A stretch of DNA of 64,000 nucleotides from Adiantum capillus-veneris (lineage: Eukaryota > Streptophyta > Polypodiopsida > Polypodiales > Pteridaceae): NCBI GenBank assembly GCA_014529385.2, contig CM043952.1, forward strand, positions 67,159,870 to 67,223,869, written 5' to 3'. Shown piece after piece: positions 29,839-41,466 of the stretch. Position numbers and translations under genes: made by a program. The notes under the pieces are model-generated. The model was not told where the DNA came from and searched no databases. It saw nothing but the letters and a program-made list of their open reading frames with translations. The first letter of the stretch is position 1, and each line of letters begins with the position of its first letter.

Positions 29839-30950
29839 AGTGTCATTCTTGTTGTTGGACAAGGAGAAGAGAGAAATTGGTGAAGTATTGCAAGTGTCAG
29901 GGGATATAAATGCCTCGAGCCGTTTGGAGCAACTTGAGAAATTGATACAGCCTAAACAAGAATTACCAGTGAAGAAAGAGTTGATTCAAAATATGCTGAG
30001 TACTGACTTGACACAAGGAGAAAGAAGGGAGTACTTAGCAATGTTGGACAGATTTCCCGACCTTTTCATCACTTCATAGCAGGAAATAAGGGGTTTTGTT
30101 GGAGATCATGTGAAGATCAAACTAGTCGAAGGGGCAAAGCCAATACGACAAAAATTAAGAAGGATGGCTAAGGAGCAAATGAATGCCTTAAAGGAAGAAG
30201 TGGATAAACTTTTGGATGCAGGGTTCATTGTGCCAATGGATAATGCTGAATGGGTGAGCCTTGTAGTGCTCACTTCAAAGAAAGACGGGCGTTGAAGAGT
30301 TTGTGTTGATTATAAACCATTAAATGCAGTGACCAAGAAAGATCCTTACCGTTTGCCTTTCATTGATCAACTTTTAGAAGCAGTGGCTGGCTTTGAAAGA
30401 TACATGGTCTGTGATGGTTATTCAAGATATTTTTAGCTTATCCTTGCAGCTGAAGACCAAAAAGAGACTACTTTTATCATGCCATGGGGTTGTTTCTGCT
30501 TTTGCTACCTTCCTTTTGGACTGACAAATGGAACGGGAGCTTTTAAAAGAAAAGTGGATTGGGTCCTTACCCTGTTCCTTGGGAAGTTTTTCAAAGGGTT
30601 CATATGCATCTCCAAAAGCTTGAAATGACTTTTGCAAGGTATGATGAATGAGGGGGTCAGTTGAACCCTAAGAAATGCCATTTGGAGCAACCAATGGTGA
30701 AGCTTCTTGGACATGTGATTTCAAAAAACGGGATTGAAGTAGATCCAAAGAAAGTGGAGGCTTTGTTGTTGTTGTCATCTCCAAAAGATACCAGATAGTT
30801 GGCCACTTTTATACAGAAGGGTAAATATTTGCCCGTTTTATACCTTTGGCATCACAATTATTGTATCCATTGCAGCAAGCAGTTAAGAATGGTCCCTTGG
30901 AGTGGTCTTGCGACTGTGACAATGTTTTTGACAGAGTCAAAGTAGTTTTG
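29839..30950 (+). pseudogene. Reverse transcriptase (element D)
   Basis: RT wording is clear through frame breaks: KIKLVEGAKPIRQKLRRM, VDKLLDAGFIVPMDNAEW, RVCVDYKPLNAVTKKDPY, LPFIDQLLEAVAG, KETTFIMPWGCF and YLPFGLTNGTGAF. The YxDD box is not recognisable, reading FKGFICIS-like after a deletion. The thumb reads LNPKKCHLEQPMVKLLGHVI and SKNGIEVDPKKVEAL. Stops occur near 30295, 30435 and 30650. Confidence 0.75.
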
Positions 30951-31330
30951 AGTACACTAACAATTATACAAGCTCATGATTGAAAAGAGGAGTTTTATGT
31001 TAACCCATCAGTGGGAGACGATACCATTGGGGCCATGTTGCTGCAAAAAAGGAAGGAATCTCAATATATGAAGCATGTTCATTATGCTAGCAAAGTAAAG
31101 ATTCCTCATGAAAGAGATTACTCTGAAATTGAACTGGTGACCAATATGGTTTATGCTTGCACATGATTTAGACATTACTTGTTGCAAAATCGTTCACTTT
31201 TCTCACTAGTTATTCATTGCTTCCTCAGCTGTTCAATAATTCAAATATATCAAAAACAGCGATGAAATGCGTTATTGAACTCCAGGAGTTTTAGTTCACC
31301 TTTTTGGTAGAGGAGACTACTCGGGCTACC
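30951..31330 (+). pseudogene. First RNase H (element D)
   Basis: The frame shows EEFYVNPSVGDDTIGAMLLQ, HYASKVKIPHERDYSEIELV and FRHYLLQN, the usual Ty3 RNase H after RT. The first catalytic Asp of the family (a D in the first strand) is replaced by Asn in this reading, and stops intervene. It would degrade the RNA strand during reverse transcription. Confidence 0.6.
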
Positions 31331-32049
31331 CTAGCAGATTTACTCACTTATAAAGATATCCTGTTTTGGTTAAGGAAGAGGTAGTGTGAAAGAAGAAAGT
31401 CAAAACTCTTTCCATATCTAATGCTTCACTGTTCTATTTTGATGGCTCTTATCGAAGTAGTCATGATGATGCTTCGAGAGGCATTGTCATTTATGATGCA
31501 CAAGGAAAACTTGTAACAAAACAAGGGCTAAAACTTGATGAAAAAAGTAACAATGAAGTAGAGTACATGGCTCTTGAAGGTGGTTTGCACATCTATTTAC
31601 AATTGGGAATCAGACGCTTACAGATCAAAGGAGATGCCTTGTTGGTCGTGAAGCAAGTATTGGGAGTGTGGAAGAATAAGAATCATAAATTGAAGAATTT
31701 ATGCTTCAAGATAAAACCATTGCTCAAAAAGTTTGAAGCATGGAGTTTGTAGCATATTGAGAGGTCTCAAAATGAAGAAGCTCATGATGCTGCCCAAGAA
31801 ATGATCTGTGTGTTTGTGTTAAAGGCAACTGCCCCTTTATTTCATGGGAGGGAAGTGTTATCAAAGGAGATGGATTTTCTGTTGACATGTGTTCTACCTG
31901 AAGGTCTACCATCCTCCAAAACGTATGCTTTTATCAGAAAAGCTAGAAAGTACAAAATGCTTGATGATGTGCTTTACATGAAAGGAAGTAATTTGGTTTT
32001 GCGTTGTGTGCCCTAGAAAGAGGAAATTTACAAGATTTTGGAGGAAAAT
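31331..32049 (+). pseudogene. Second RNase H and linker (element D)
   Basis: After about 100 bases of linker the frame reads LFYFDGSYRSSHDDASRGIV, EKSNNEVEYMALEGGLHI and LQIKGDALLVVKQVLG. It continues with SQNEEAHDAAQEM, after a stop at 31750. The order FDGS, EVEYxAL, GDALLVVKQ, NxEAHxAA is that of the extra plant/archaeal-type RNase H of Tat elements, with the D-E-D-(N/D) residues visible. The linker then reaches GSNLVLRCVP and EEIYKILEEN, where the solo LTR is inserted. Confidence 0.75.
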
Positions 32050-33579
32050 TGATACATGGTTTTTAGGACCCCTTCTGAAGATGCAATAAAGGCACAATCA
32101 GTTGTTGGGGAGATGAGGATACTCTAGTCCAAGGGATCTCGAAAGAGAAGAAAAATCTACTTCACAAGCACCAAAGAGTAAAAAGTGCCATGGACAGAAG
32201 ATACGTGGGAACGAGCTCTTATGCATGCCTACAACCTATATCTTATAGAATAGCCCATTCTAGGTGTGAATTCCTAGTGAAATTTACACGAGGATGTTCG
32301 TGTGGACTCACAGCACAGCATACTCCGTTTTCACTTTGTTACCGACAGTAAATATTTTTTACCACAGTAAATATTTTTTACCTACAGTAAATATTTTTCA
32401 CCTACATGGTAAATACAAATCACTTTTTACCTACAATAACTTTCTTACCCATGGTAAATATTTTTTATTGCACCATAAGTATTTGGTAGGTAACAGTTCA
32501 CTGTTACTAGAAGCAGTGATTGGGCATCAATAATGCAGTTACAGGAGGAGAAAAGGAGAAAATCTTATGGTAAAGGTGAGTCAACAGGGATAAAGACTTT
32601 TGAGTTGAAAAGAGACATGCTGATTTTTTCAAAGAACACATGTCAAAAGAAGCCATGGTTGAGGATTTTTTGAGAATTTGATATTCAGGAGTACCCAGCT
32701 GCCACCTCCCCCCCGCAGGTCCCCCCCTGACATGTGCAGAACCTCCAGTTTCAACAGCCACCTTACCTGCTCTTAAATGCTGGTCAAGGCCTTATCCCCA
32801 TGTGTCACAATCAGAAAAATCAGCATTTACCCTCCCCTCTCACATCACTCTAGAGAATATCTTGATGGTGACATATCAGGTGACCTCAATCTGTTGACCA
32901 CCCTAAGCAAAAAGTAACCCCAATCAGCGGATTTAAGCATGTTTATCCCTAATCCTAAACCCTCTTAGAAACCTATATAAGGAGGCCTTCTCTCACTCAA
33001 AACCAACACTTCACTCACTTCACCAAGTAACGAAGCTATGACGACATTGCTCACAACGAGGAGCTATGGATGGAGCTCTACTCTCTCTCCCTCTCTCTCT
33101 CTCCCTCTAGTATGCTACATTACTAGCCCTAAAACCTAAATAAGGAGTCTTCTCTCATGCTCCATGGCCACCATCCTCGCCATCATTCTCTAAGGTATTG
33201 ATGTGTTGTTAGTAGGATCATACCTACTTGTTGGGTTGATTGTTTTTGACAAGGGATTATGCCATCCTTGGCTTGCTTCTCTATATCCTTGTTATGTATG
33301 ACCAGATGCCGTTGTATTTTTAAGCTAATTTCTTGTGTATATATATGCTACATAAGGTCCCTAAGCTTCGTTTCTATGTGTTTTTCCATATGTTTTGATG
33401 CCATCATAATGCCAGAAGTCTCACTTGCCTATGTGTACTATGTGTGAGGTCCCTAAACCTCTTAATTTAGGGTGGTGCCCCCTTTGTTTTGTTCTTTGCT
33501 TGTTTGCATGAGGCGTGGTTTGTGGAGTGTGCATGAGTACAGAGGCCACCCGATTGCACTGCTCTTTTTCCCGCTATCA
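32050..33579 (+). repeat. Solo LTR inserted in element D
   Basis: A 1530-bp insert begins TGATA and ends TATCA (inverted ends). It is flanked by the 5-bp direct duplication AAAAT (32045-32049 and 33580-33584). Leaving out the insert and one duplication, the element D zinc-finger frame runs on. No coding region is present. It holds a cluster of GTAAATATTTTTTACC-like units at 32340-32470, a TATA-like CCTATATAAGG at about 32970 and a CT-rich microsatellite at 33082-33112. No internal region remains, so it is a solo LTR formed by LTR-LTR recombination. The plus orientation is inferred from the TATA. Confidence 0.85.
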
Positions 33580-34494
33580 AAAATCATGAGGGCTCTTGTG
33601 GAGGCCATTTTGCCATGAAGATCATGTTGCATAAAATTTTGCAAGAAGTCTATGTGTGGCCAAGCATTGAGCGGAATGTTAATCATTGGTGCAAGTCTTG
33701 TTTGCCTTGTCAAAAGATGGGAAAGAGAATTTTGAAGCCCGAATTAAGAAAGACAATTCTAGCTTTTGATGTGTTCAAAAAATGGGGTCTTGATGCTATT
33801 GGACCCTTACCCATGACTAGAAAAAGAAATGCTTACATTTTGATAGCAGTGGATTATTTGTCACGATGGGTAGAAGCTAGAGCTATCAAATAGATTGCTA
33901 GGTAAGGAAATGGGAAAGTTTGTATATGAGATATATGCTGCAAATTTGGTGGGCCACTAGAAATACTTTCTGAGGAGAGCTGTTTGGTTTCCTATGCGAG
34001 AAGCTCAATATACAACATAGGTACAATTCTCCTTATTATCCACAATGCAATGGTCTCAATGAGAGGTTCAATGGGGAGTTAGAAAAATCTTGACAAAGAT
34101 GACCCAAACACATGGGAAAACTTGGGATTCAGAGTTGTGCATTATGGGCCTATAGGACTGCTATCAAAACAAGCACAGGGTTTTCTCCTTACCACTTGGT
34201 CTATGGCAAAGAAGCTTTATTGCCAATTGAAGTGGAAATTCCTGCACTCAAATTGCTGTCGTTGGGAGATGAAGAGTAAAGAAATACATGGCAGAAAAAG
34301 CTATTGGATCTACAATGTTTGCCATTGGAAATAGTTTTGGCTTTAAACTACTACAAGGAAGTGTCAAAGAAAACTCTGCTAAAGGCTAATGAATGCATAA
34401 AGGATAAGGGAATTGAAAAGGGTGATCTTGTGTTGCGATACTATCAGGACAACGGCAAGGCCGGACTAGACAAGGGCAAGACCAGGCTAGGCAG
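33580..34494 (+). pseudogene. Zinc finger and integrase (element D)
   Basis: The finger continues after the solo LTR with HEGSCGGHFAMKI (two His), EVYVWPSIERNVNHWCKSC and LPCQKMGK. The core follows: FKKWGLDAIGPLPMTRKRNA (first Asp) and VDYLSRWVEARAIK, then broken frames with GGPLEILSEE, where the second catalytic Asp is lost in this reading. The end reads ALNYYKEVSKKTLLKANEC and KGDLVLRYYQDN. Homology fades at about 34450-34500, where the E LTR begins. Confidence 0.72.
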
Positions 34495-36240
34495 TGTGGA
34501 AAGGGAGTCCAACTAGGGAAAAGGGCTTGGGCGAGCCTTTTATGTAGGGGATGAGAGAGAAAAACATACACACTCTTGCAAGACCCCTTTACACAAAGGG
34601 CATATTGGACACATGTCCGCTCCCTAGCCCAGTTGCCCCCAAGGTGCATTCCAATCCTATTGGATGGCCATAGAGGTGGACCAATGATAATTAGGCAGAG
34701 TAAATTTAGTTTAATCATTTAAAAACACTTGATAAAAGAACCAATAGAAATTAAGCTCTCTAGAAGACTATTGGACAGTCTCCCAAGGGGTCCAATGAGC
34801 ATTCGGCAACCCAATGGCTTGCCTGATTCCTATTGGCCAGAAGACTAAGGGGTCCAATGAGATTTTAGTTGCATTATTTAAATACCTAAAGCTCTCAAAA
34901 AAGGGGAAAGGGGGACACATGTCACAAAGCTATCACTTATGCTTCTTAATTGTCATTGGCTAAGCTTTGCACGGGCCAATCATTAGGAAAAGTTTGGACT
35001 CAACAATGGGCCTTGTAAGAATTGTTGATGTGGCATAGCTTTCAAAAAGTGGGGATCAGTAAATTTTTTGCAAATAAGATCCAAACTTGTCGGAGGCTGG
35101 ATATTTAGAATCTACCCTTCAAATTCTATCAATTGATATATAGCATGCATGTATCAGACATTGCCTTCATGTAGATCTAGAAAAAGGTGATTTTAGATTT
35201 TTGTAACGGTAACAAAACCTGGCTGATTGAAAAAAAATGGCATAACTTTCATAGAAGTCATCCAAACTTTTCAGACCTTGGCTCTTTAGAATCCATTTTT
35301 CAAGAACTTTCCAATGATAGGTCATATCATGGGGTTCTAAGCAATATTTAGAGGGGTCTACCGGGTTTCTTTCTTTTGTACAACTTTGATGATGTGGCAC
35401 TCTTAAAAGGCCCAAAAATGAGTTCAAAATTTTTCTAATGAGGATGCTATCATGAGTAAAAAGCAAGAAGGGTCGACCAAGAGAGGGAGGGGGATGATTA
35501 TGGCAAAGCATTATCACACACTCACTCACAAAATCTCATGTGTGAAGTTAAGAAGACTATCTCTCCTTCTCAAGCTTTAATAGAAATCTCATCATCTACT
35601 CCAAGCTTGTGAGAAGGGAGGCCTACACCAATAGCTCTTGGCTTTGTGATGAAAATCCAACCAAGAGCCAAGCTCCAATGCATGCTCATCTCCTCTACCA
35701 TGCTAATTACTAAGCTATGCTAAGCTGTTATGAGTGATTATGTGAGGAGACATGGGGGAGACATACTTCTTTCTCGTAAGAATACTTCCTCTTCCTCTTG
35801 ATCTACTCTCATACCCCGCTAGCTCTCACCATCTTCGAAGGTGTGTGAGGTCTTGGGTATGAGACCAGGGAATTGATATTGTGTTTTACAAGTATGAGCT
35901 TGGTGCTTGAAGATTCCATCTTCATGCACCAGCAAGTTATTGAAGAAACACAAAGTATTGTATTGTAAAATGTCTCCCTTGATGGGGAAACCCTATAATA
36001 CAAAGCCTTTTGGAGGGTGGACCGGCTCCATGTAAATCCGGTCCTCAACTATTGTGAATAGCTTAATTTCTCTCTTTTTGAAGTATTGTTCATGCCTATC
36101 TAACTAGGTGTTATGCTTTTTGTTGCTCTTTCCATCCAAGCACTCTTGCTATGCTCATTAGGAAGCTATTCTAATGAAATTCTCACTATGACTATGTTAT
36201 TTTCCGCTACACACAAGTTACTAGACCATTAAATATTACA
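34495..36240 (+). repeat. 5' LTR of element E
   Basis: This stretch matches 53320-54575 over most of its length, from GCGAGCCTTTTATGTAGGGG at 34531 to the end AAATATTACA at 36240. The 3' copy lacks about 460 bases corresponding to about 34985-35445. It is AT-rich and holds no coding frame. The left boundary is uncertain, because the copies cannot be aligned before about 34525. Confidence 0.75.
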
Positions 36241-36643
36241 TTGTTATTAGCGCAGAAGGTTTCTCATTTCTTGCTCAAGAAGAGAGGTCCTCAAGCTAAC
36301 TATAAATGTTTGGTATTATTAATTGCAATTGAGTAAGTAGAATAGGGATTTTTCAACCTTGTAGTGCGCCTGATTTTTGTAGATAACGGGGCATCATCGT
36401 CTAGAGCTATGGTCTTAATAGTGGAGTCTTACGAGGCTTGCCTACGGCTTAACCACTATTGAGCTATTAGAAGATTGACAGGAGCCAGTGCTGTTTTGGT
36501 GGTGAAAGACCTCTCTTCTATTCCTTGCAATTAATGATATTTGAGCCACGGGTACAGCTTGAGTGCTTTTCTAAAGGGGTTAAGAGGAGTAGTAACTAGG
36601 GATTGAAGTGCCAAAGTACGTTTAAAATTTTTACACCTAAAAG
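36241..36643 (+). other. Primer site and leader of element E
   Basis: TGTTATTAGCGC at 36242 directly follows the LTR end and matches 9 of 12 bases of the initiator-Met primer site, so it is a decayed one. The rest is untranslated leader with nothing further recognised. Confidence 0.45.
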
Positions 36644-38032
36644 TTGTTAGAATGGCTGACAATAGTAAAGGGAAGTGAAATTAATGTTGATAGATTTGAT
36701 TTTGCTAATGAACAGGCTACTAATAATGCCCCTATGCTTGTTGATTACCTTGTTTCTAGGCTTCAACAAGCCATGGGAAATCCATCCCTCCAAAGTGAAG
36801 TGCAACGGCAGCTACATGCTCATGGGATTCTTCAAACTCCCCACCAAGAAGAGAGAGTACCTAGGAAGCCTCCTTGTGAGACTTCCAAAATAGGCCTCTC
36901 TCCGATAAGGGAAGAAGAAGAGGATCCGTACAAAGGGCTCAAAAATCTACTACTTGACGATGCATCTCCTTCCCAAAAGAGAACTCAAGTTTCAATGGTA
37001 TAGCCCGCAACAAAAGAACGAGAAAGAAGTGAGTCTCCTACCACCTCGGTGGAGATGGCTCCACGAAGACAACGAACAAAATGCTCTCCAACACCCCTAA
37101 ACTAAGAAGACCATCGTGCACTTCTGCACATCATAATTCAAAGAGGGACGACAGAAAACAAGAGAAGAAAAAGGCGAGAAAGAGGTCACCCTCTTCTCCA
37201 TATTCTTCATCTTTTTCCTCTTATAAATAAAGTGATGGTGCAGACAAGGAGGACCAAGGGAAGAAAAAGGCGAGAAAGAGGTTACCCTCTTCTCCATCCT
37301 CCTCAAATTCTTCCTCCTCTGAAGAAAGTAATGGTGAAACTTTCAAACCACCAAAAAGAAGAGGCCATGGGAAATCCTATGCCGTGTGGAAGAGGTCATC
37401 CAAGCTCAAAAAGTTTAAAGAGGGAGGAAAGAACATCTCTTTCCTTACGTATGATGGCACCTTTGGTTGCTACGGACAAAGTCTTGGCCTTCATCCAACA
37501 ATTCGATGTGGCGTTTGGAGGTGAGGGCTTCACGGAGTCCTCTAAGCTACGCCATGTAGCAATGCATTTTCAAAAGTCCTCCAGGCAATGGTGGTCTAGC
37601 CTACGGGCCAATAGTGAAGCTCCACGATCATGGAAAGCTTTAAGAGCTTCCATCATGAAGCAGTTTTTGGCTACCAATGCCAAAGACAAAGTACTCAAGC
37701 TCTCTCCCTACGAATCTATTCACAAATATGTAGACAAGTTTTGGAACTTACATCTCAAAGCCATTGTCTTCAAAAAGATGGATTTTGGAGAGCAAAAACA
37801 ACAATTTTGTGCGGGTCTAACTGAAGATATGGTGGATTATGTCAACTCCCAAAGGCCATGCACCATATTTGCGGTCATACACCATACCATGATGGCTTCA
37901 CGAATCAATTTCCAACAAGGGACAAAGAGAAATCTTAAGCCCATGGAGAACAAGGACCGTAATAACGAGCCTAAGGGGAAGGACATTGTCCAAAAGTCTC
38001 CTAAAGACAACGCCAACAACAAACAAAGCTAA
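36644..38032 (+). pseudogene. Gag (element E)
   Basis: The N-terminal part reads PMLVDYLVSRLQQAMGNP. A low-complexity stretch follows with a duplicated unit of about 105 bp at 37150-37325 encoding KKKARKR plus Ser/Pro-rich residues. The capsid reads DKVLAFIQQFDVAFGGEGF, SSRQWWSSL, PRSWKALRASIMKQFL, FGEQKQQFCAGLTEDMVDYV and MMASRINFQQGTKRN. Frame breaks lie at 37003 and near 37460. Fragment H (54576-55671) encodes the same capsid. Confidence 0.75.
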
Positions 38033-38579
38033 GGAGAAGGGAGTTTATAAAGGAAAAAATAAACTCTCTCCTAAAGAGCTAGAGCATTATCATAAAGATA
38101 ACCGATGTTTCAAGTGCAGGGAGCAAGGCCATGCCTATCGTGCTTACCCCCACAAGAATACACAAAATGAGCCTCCTAGAGCTACCTTGGTCGAAATCCA
38201 AGAAGAGGTTGCTCACCACAAAGGATCTCCTCTATGCCATGCTTGGGGAAAGGTAAGAGAACATGATGCTTTTATTCTCTTTGACCCTGGTTCTACTCAC
38301 AATTTCATATCCATAGAGTTGGCCACCAAGCTAGGCATCCATGCCTATGAGATGAAATATGTCCTACCTATCGATGGTGCTTTCAAGGGGCAAGAGGCCT
38401 CAATCACCCCCTTAATTGGGAAATTCAGGCTCCATGTCCAAAGCTATGTGGATAAAGAGGACTTCTTTATCTCTCCTCTCAAGCACGAGGATGTAATCCT
38501 AGGGGCACCATGGTTTGATCGCATGGCTGCCAACGTTAAATTCCCTAAAAGGAAAATCTACTTTAGGTTCAGGGAATAA
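38033..38579 (+). pseudogene. Zinc knuckle and protease (element E)
   Basis: The knuckle reads CFKCREQGHAYRAY, where the last Cys is replaced by Tyr. The protease follows: LFDPGSTHNFISIELATKLG, with Pro in the active-site triplet where chromoviruses have Ser, Thr or similar. Then come KEDFFISPLKHEDVILGAPW and NVKFPKRKIYFRFRE. The overall layout is normal for a chromovirus. The two changed residues would be expected to disable RNA binding and protease. Confidence 0.75.
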
Positions 38580-39650
38580 GATATGTACATAGATTCTAAG
38601 GAGCTGGGTAACACCATACCCATTGTACATACGCAAGCTTTCAATAAGTCAATAAAGAGCTCTATTTTCGTGTATATGATTTTTGTTAAAGATTCTCAAA
38701 ATGAACCTAATGCTTTAGCAAAAGAAAATATAAACAATCACAAGGAAATAGAGTTATCCAATTTTCTCAAGGTATTTCAAGATGTTTTTATTGACGACAT
38801 CCCTTGTGAACTACCTCCTAAACAAGGCAATGATGACCATGCAATTGAACTTCTTCTAGGAATTTCACCGCCTAATAAACCTCCTTATAGAGTTTCTCAA
38901 GCTCAACAAGAGGAGATTATGCGGCAAGTACATGAGTTAGTTGATAAGGGCATTGTTAGGCCTAGCTCATCTCCATTTTGTTCACCCATGTTATTATTGA
39001 AAAGAAAGATGGCACATATCGTATGTGTGTCGACTATAGAGCACTACATAGGATCACTATCAAGAATAGGTTTCCCGTTCCACGGGTAGAAGACCTATTT
39101 GATAAGCTATAAGGGTCGACCTACTTCAGTAGGATTGACCTAAAAAGTGGCTACCATCAAATAAGGATAGTTGATCAAGACATTGTAAAGACCGCATTTC
39201 ACACTACGTTTGGTCTTTACAAATACATTGTCATGCCATTTGGCTTGACCAATGCAACAGCCACATTTAACCGCTTGATGGAGAAGCTATTCAGGCCTCA
39301 TTGAACCTTTACTTAAGTGTTGTTTGATGATATAATTATCTACTCTAACTCACTAGACGAACACAAGCAACACCTCTAGGTAATATTTGAAGTCTTACGA
39401 GAGAATAAACTTTATATTAATCGAAAGAAAGGTGAGTTTTTCTTACAAAAGATTCAGTATTTAGGTCACATTATCTCTCAATATGGCATCCAAATGGATT
39501 CATCAAAGCTAGAGGTAATAAAAGGATGGCCTAATCCAAGGAATCTACATGAATAGTAAGAAGCTTTATAGGTATCTGTGCATACTATAGATGCTTCATA
39601 TAAAAGTTCTCACAAATCGTGGGACCGTTACATGACCTAACAAAGAAAAA
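38580..39650 (+). pseudogene. Reverse transcriptase (element E)
   Basis: RT runs from VFQDVFIDDIPCELPPKQ, PPNKPPYRVSQAQQEEI and [16 protein letters not shown] frameshift follows near 38995, then [53 protein letters not shown] and the active site VLFDDIIIYS. The thumb reads LQKIQYLGHIISQYGI. Stops lie near 39110, 39302 and 39377, and the end near 39560-39640 is scrambled. Confidence 0.75.
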
Positions 39651-40040
39651 CGTTAGGTATACATGGTCTGCAAAGGAGAACAATGCTTTCGAAAAGCTTA
39701 TCTCTCAACCTGTGCTTACACTGCCGGATCTCAAAGTCATTTGAGGTCCAATGTGACGCTTGCAGCCCTATTGAGCAAGCTCTAGGCATATATGAAAAGG
39801 AAATCCTCACAATTCTACATGCCTTAGACTCGTGGAAGCACTATTTATTGGGGACTTATTTCATTCTGCGGACGGATCTCCAAAGCCTTGAGTACTTCAT
39901 GACGCAAACCAAGCTCTCCGACAAACAAATGAGGTGGGAAAATTTCCTTTTGTGATTTCATTTTCATATTGCTCACATTGTTGTGGCAAGCATAATCAAG
40001 TAGCTGATGCACTCAAAAACGGCCGAGAGCGAATGCGGTT
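39651..40040 (+). pseudogene. RNase H (element E), deleted in part
   Basis: The frame reads FEVQCDACSPIEQALGIYEK, EILTILHALDSWKHYLLGTY, FILRTDLQSLEYFMTQTKLS and MRWENFLL. The segment between the first and second strands (normally about 40 residues) is missing after SPIEQALGI. A broken end reads VADALKNGRE-like. It is defective. Confidence 0.65.
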
Positions 40041-41052
40041 TCCATAGAAACTCATAATGATCTATCCTCTATGATAGATGAGTGTGCTATTGATTCCAAT
40101 TTAGAGATGGGATTTCAGCCCTTGCACTAGGGAAGAAAGAGGAACCATTTACCTTACAAGATGGTTATCTTCTCTATGGCAATAGACTATGAATTACTAA
40201 CTCACTACGTGAGAAAGTAATGTATGAAATCTCATGCTCCTCCTTATGCGGGGCATAGAGGGATTCAGTCTACCCTGAAAGGGATAGAAACATATTTCTA
40301 TTGGCCTGCCATGATAGAAAAAATGCAAGTATGTTTCTAAATGTGTGGTATGCCAAAAGATGAAGTTTGATAGAGGGAAGCAACCTGGATTGCTTCAACT
40401 TTTGTCAATCCCTAATTCACCATGGGAGAGCATATCCATGGATTTTATCTTCATGGGAAGATGGGAATATGGACGATAATAGACAGGTTCAGCATTAAAG
40501 CCATCAAATGGCAACCCTCTTCATATCACAAATCTTCAAGTACCATGGCTTTCCAATGTCCATAGTGTCCCATAGAGATCCTAGAATGACCAGTAATTTT
40601 AAGAAGGGTCTCTTTGAGAATTAAGGGACAAGGCTAAACTTCTCTTTGGCCTATCACCCTCAAACAGATGGCCAAAGTGAAATAGCTAACCTAACAATTC
40701 TTGATCTACTTAAAGCCTATGTAACGAAAGTAGACCAAATATCCCAATGGGAGAAGTACTTACCCTTAGTGGAGTATGCCTACAATAATACTGTACATAC
40801 CTCCATGGGAAAAGCACCTTTCGAGGTAATTGAGGGAAGATCTAAAAGTCCCCTGCTACTTAAGGTACACGGGAAGATCTTCGCTACAGAGGAGTATAGT
40901 CTAGACCTAGAAGAATCTTTCCAAAATATTAAGGATGCTATCTCTATCTCACAGAAAAGGAAAAAGGCTACTGCTAATAAGCACAAAAGAGCCAAGCCTT
41001 TAAAGAAAATGATTGGGTCTTACTTAAATTTCCCAGGGCTCGATTAAGGCAC
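40041..41052 (+). pseudogene. Integrase zinc finger and core (element E)
   Basis: The zinc finger reads HAPPYAGHRGIQSTLKGIE, YFYWPAMIEKMQ and a broken Cys pair (CVVCQKMK-like). The core begins PWESISMDFIFMG and then loses part of its sequence near 40475. It resumes at IFKYHGFPMSIVSHRDPRM, YHPQTDGQSEIANLTILDLL and LPLVEYAYNNTVHTSMGKAP. The Glu of QSE(I)AN is present; the second Asp is in SHRDPRM. Confidence 0.7.
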
Positions 41053-41466
41053 ATGACGGGCAAGAATCCTATGGGATACCAAAAGTACTATGCTAAGTTA
41101 GCAAAAAGGTACTATGGTCCCTTCCAGATTCTTAGACCAATCAATGAGATGGCCTATCAACTCAAGTTGCCCGGTCATTGTCTCATACACAATGATTTCC
41201 ATGTGAGCCTACTAAAGATTTACAAAGGAGATCCACCTCAAGAACCAACTATTGAAGACCCACCGGAGATCGAGGAGCAAGAAGAGGTGCTGCAACCCGA
41301 GTTCATTCTCCGACATGAAGACAAGGTATTGAGAGGCGGTAAGATTATCCGATGGTATCTTATTAAGTTTAAGAACTATCCTTTTGAAGATGCTAGATGG
41401 ATGCAAGGCATACATCTAAAGGATAACCTAAACCTTGCCAATGCTTACAATGCTTCCCTAGAGTAA
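41053..41466 (+). pseudogene. Integrase C-terminus with chromodomain (element E)
   Basis: The frame reads KLAKRYYGPFQILRPINEMA and HCLIHNDFHVSLLKIYKG (the GPY/F-type module), then PEFILRHEDKVLRGGKIIRW, YLIKFKNYPFEDARWM. The last part is a chromodomain of about 45 residues with the pattern ILxxRxxxxRGxxxxxYLIKWxxxPxExATW. Chromoviruses use it to target chromatin. The 41041-41058 junction with the preceding integrase frame is frameshifted. Confidence 0.82.

Larger units (their letters stand above)
27380..34494 (+). mobile_element. Ty3/gypsy element D, dual RNase H, decayed
   Basis: A plus-strand relic runs through leader, gag, protease, RT, RNase H, a second RNase H, zinc finger and integrase. 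Gag and protease match element G (48629-50600), so D and G/I form one family. It is riddled with stops and frameshifts. The second RNase H after the first is the hallmark of plant Tat-lineage elements. A solo LTR is inserted in its zinc-finger region. Its 3' LTR is absent, because integrase homology gives way to the E LTR at about 34495. Confidence 0.8.
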
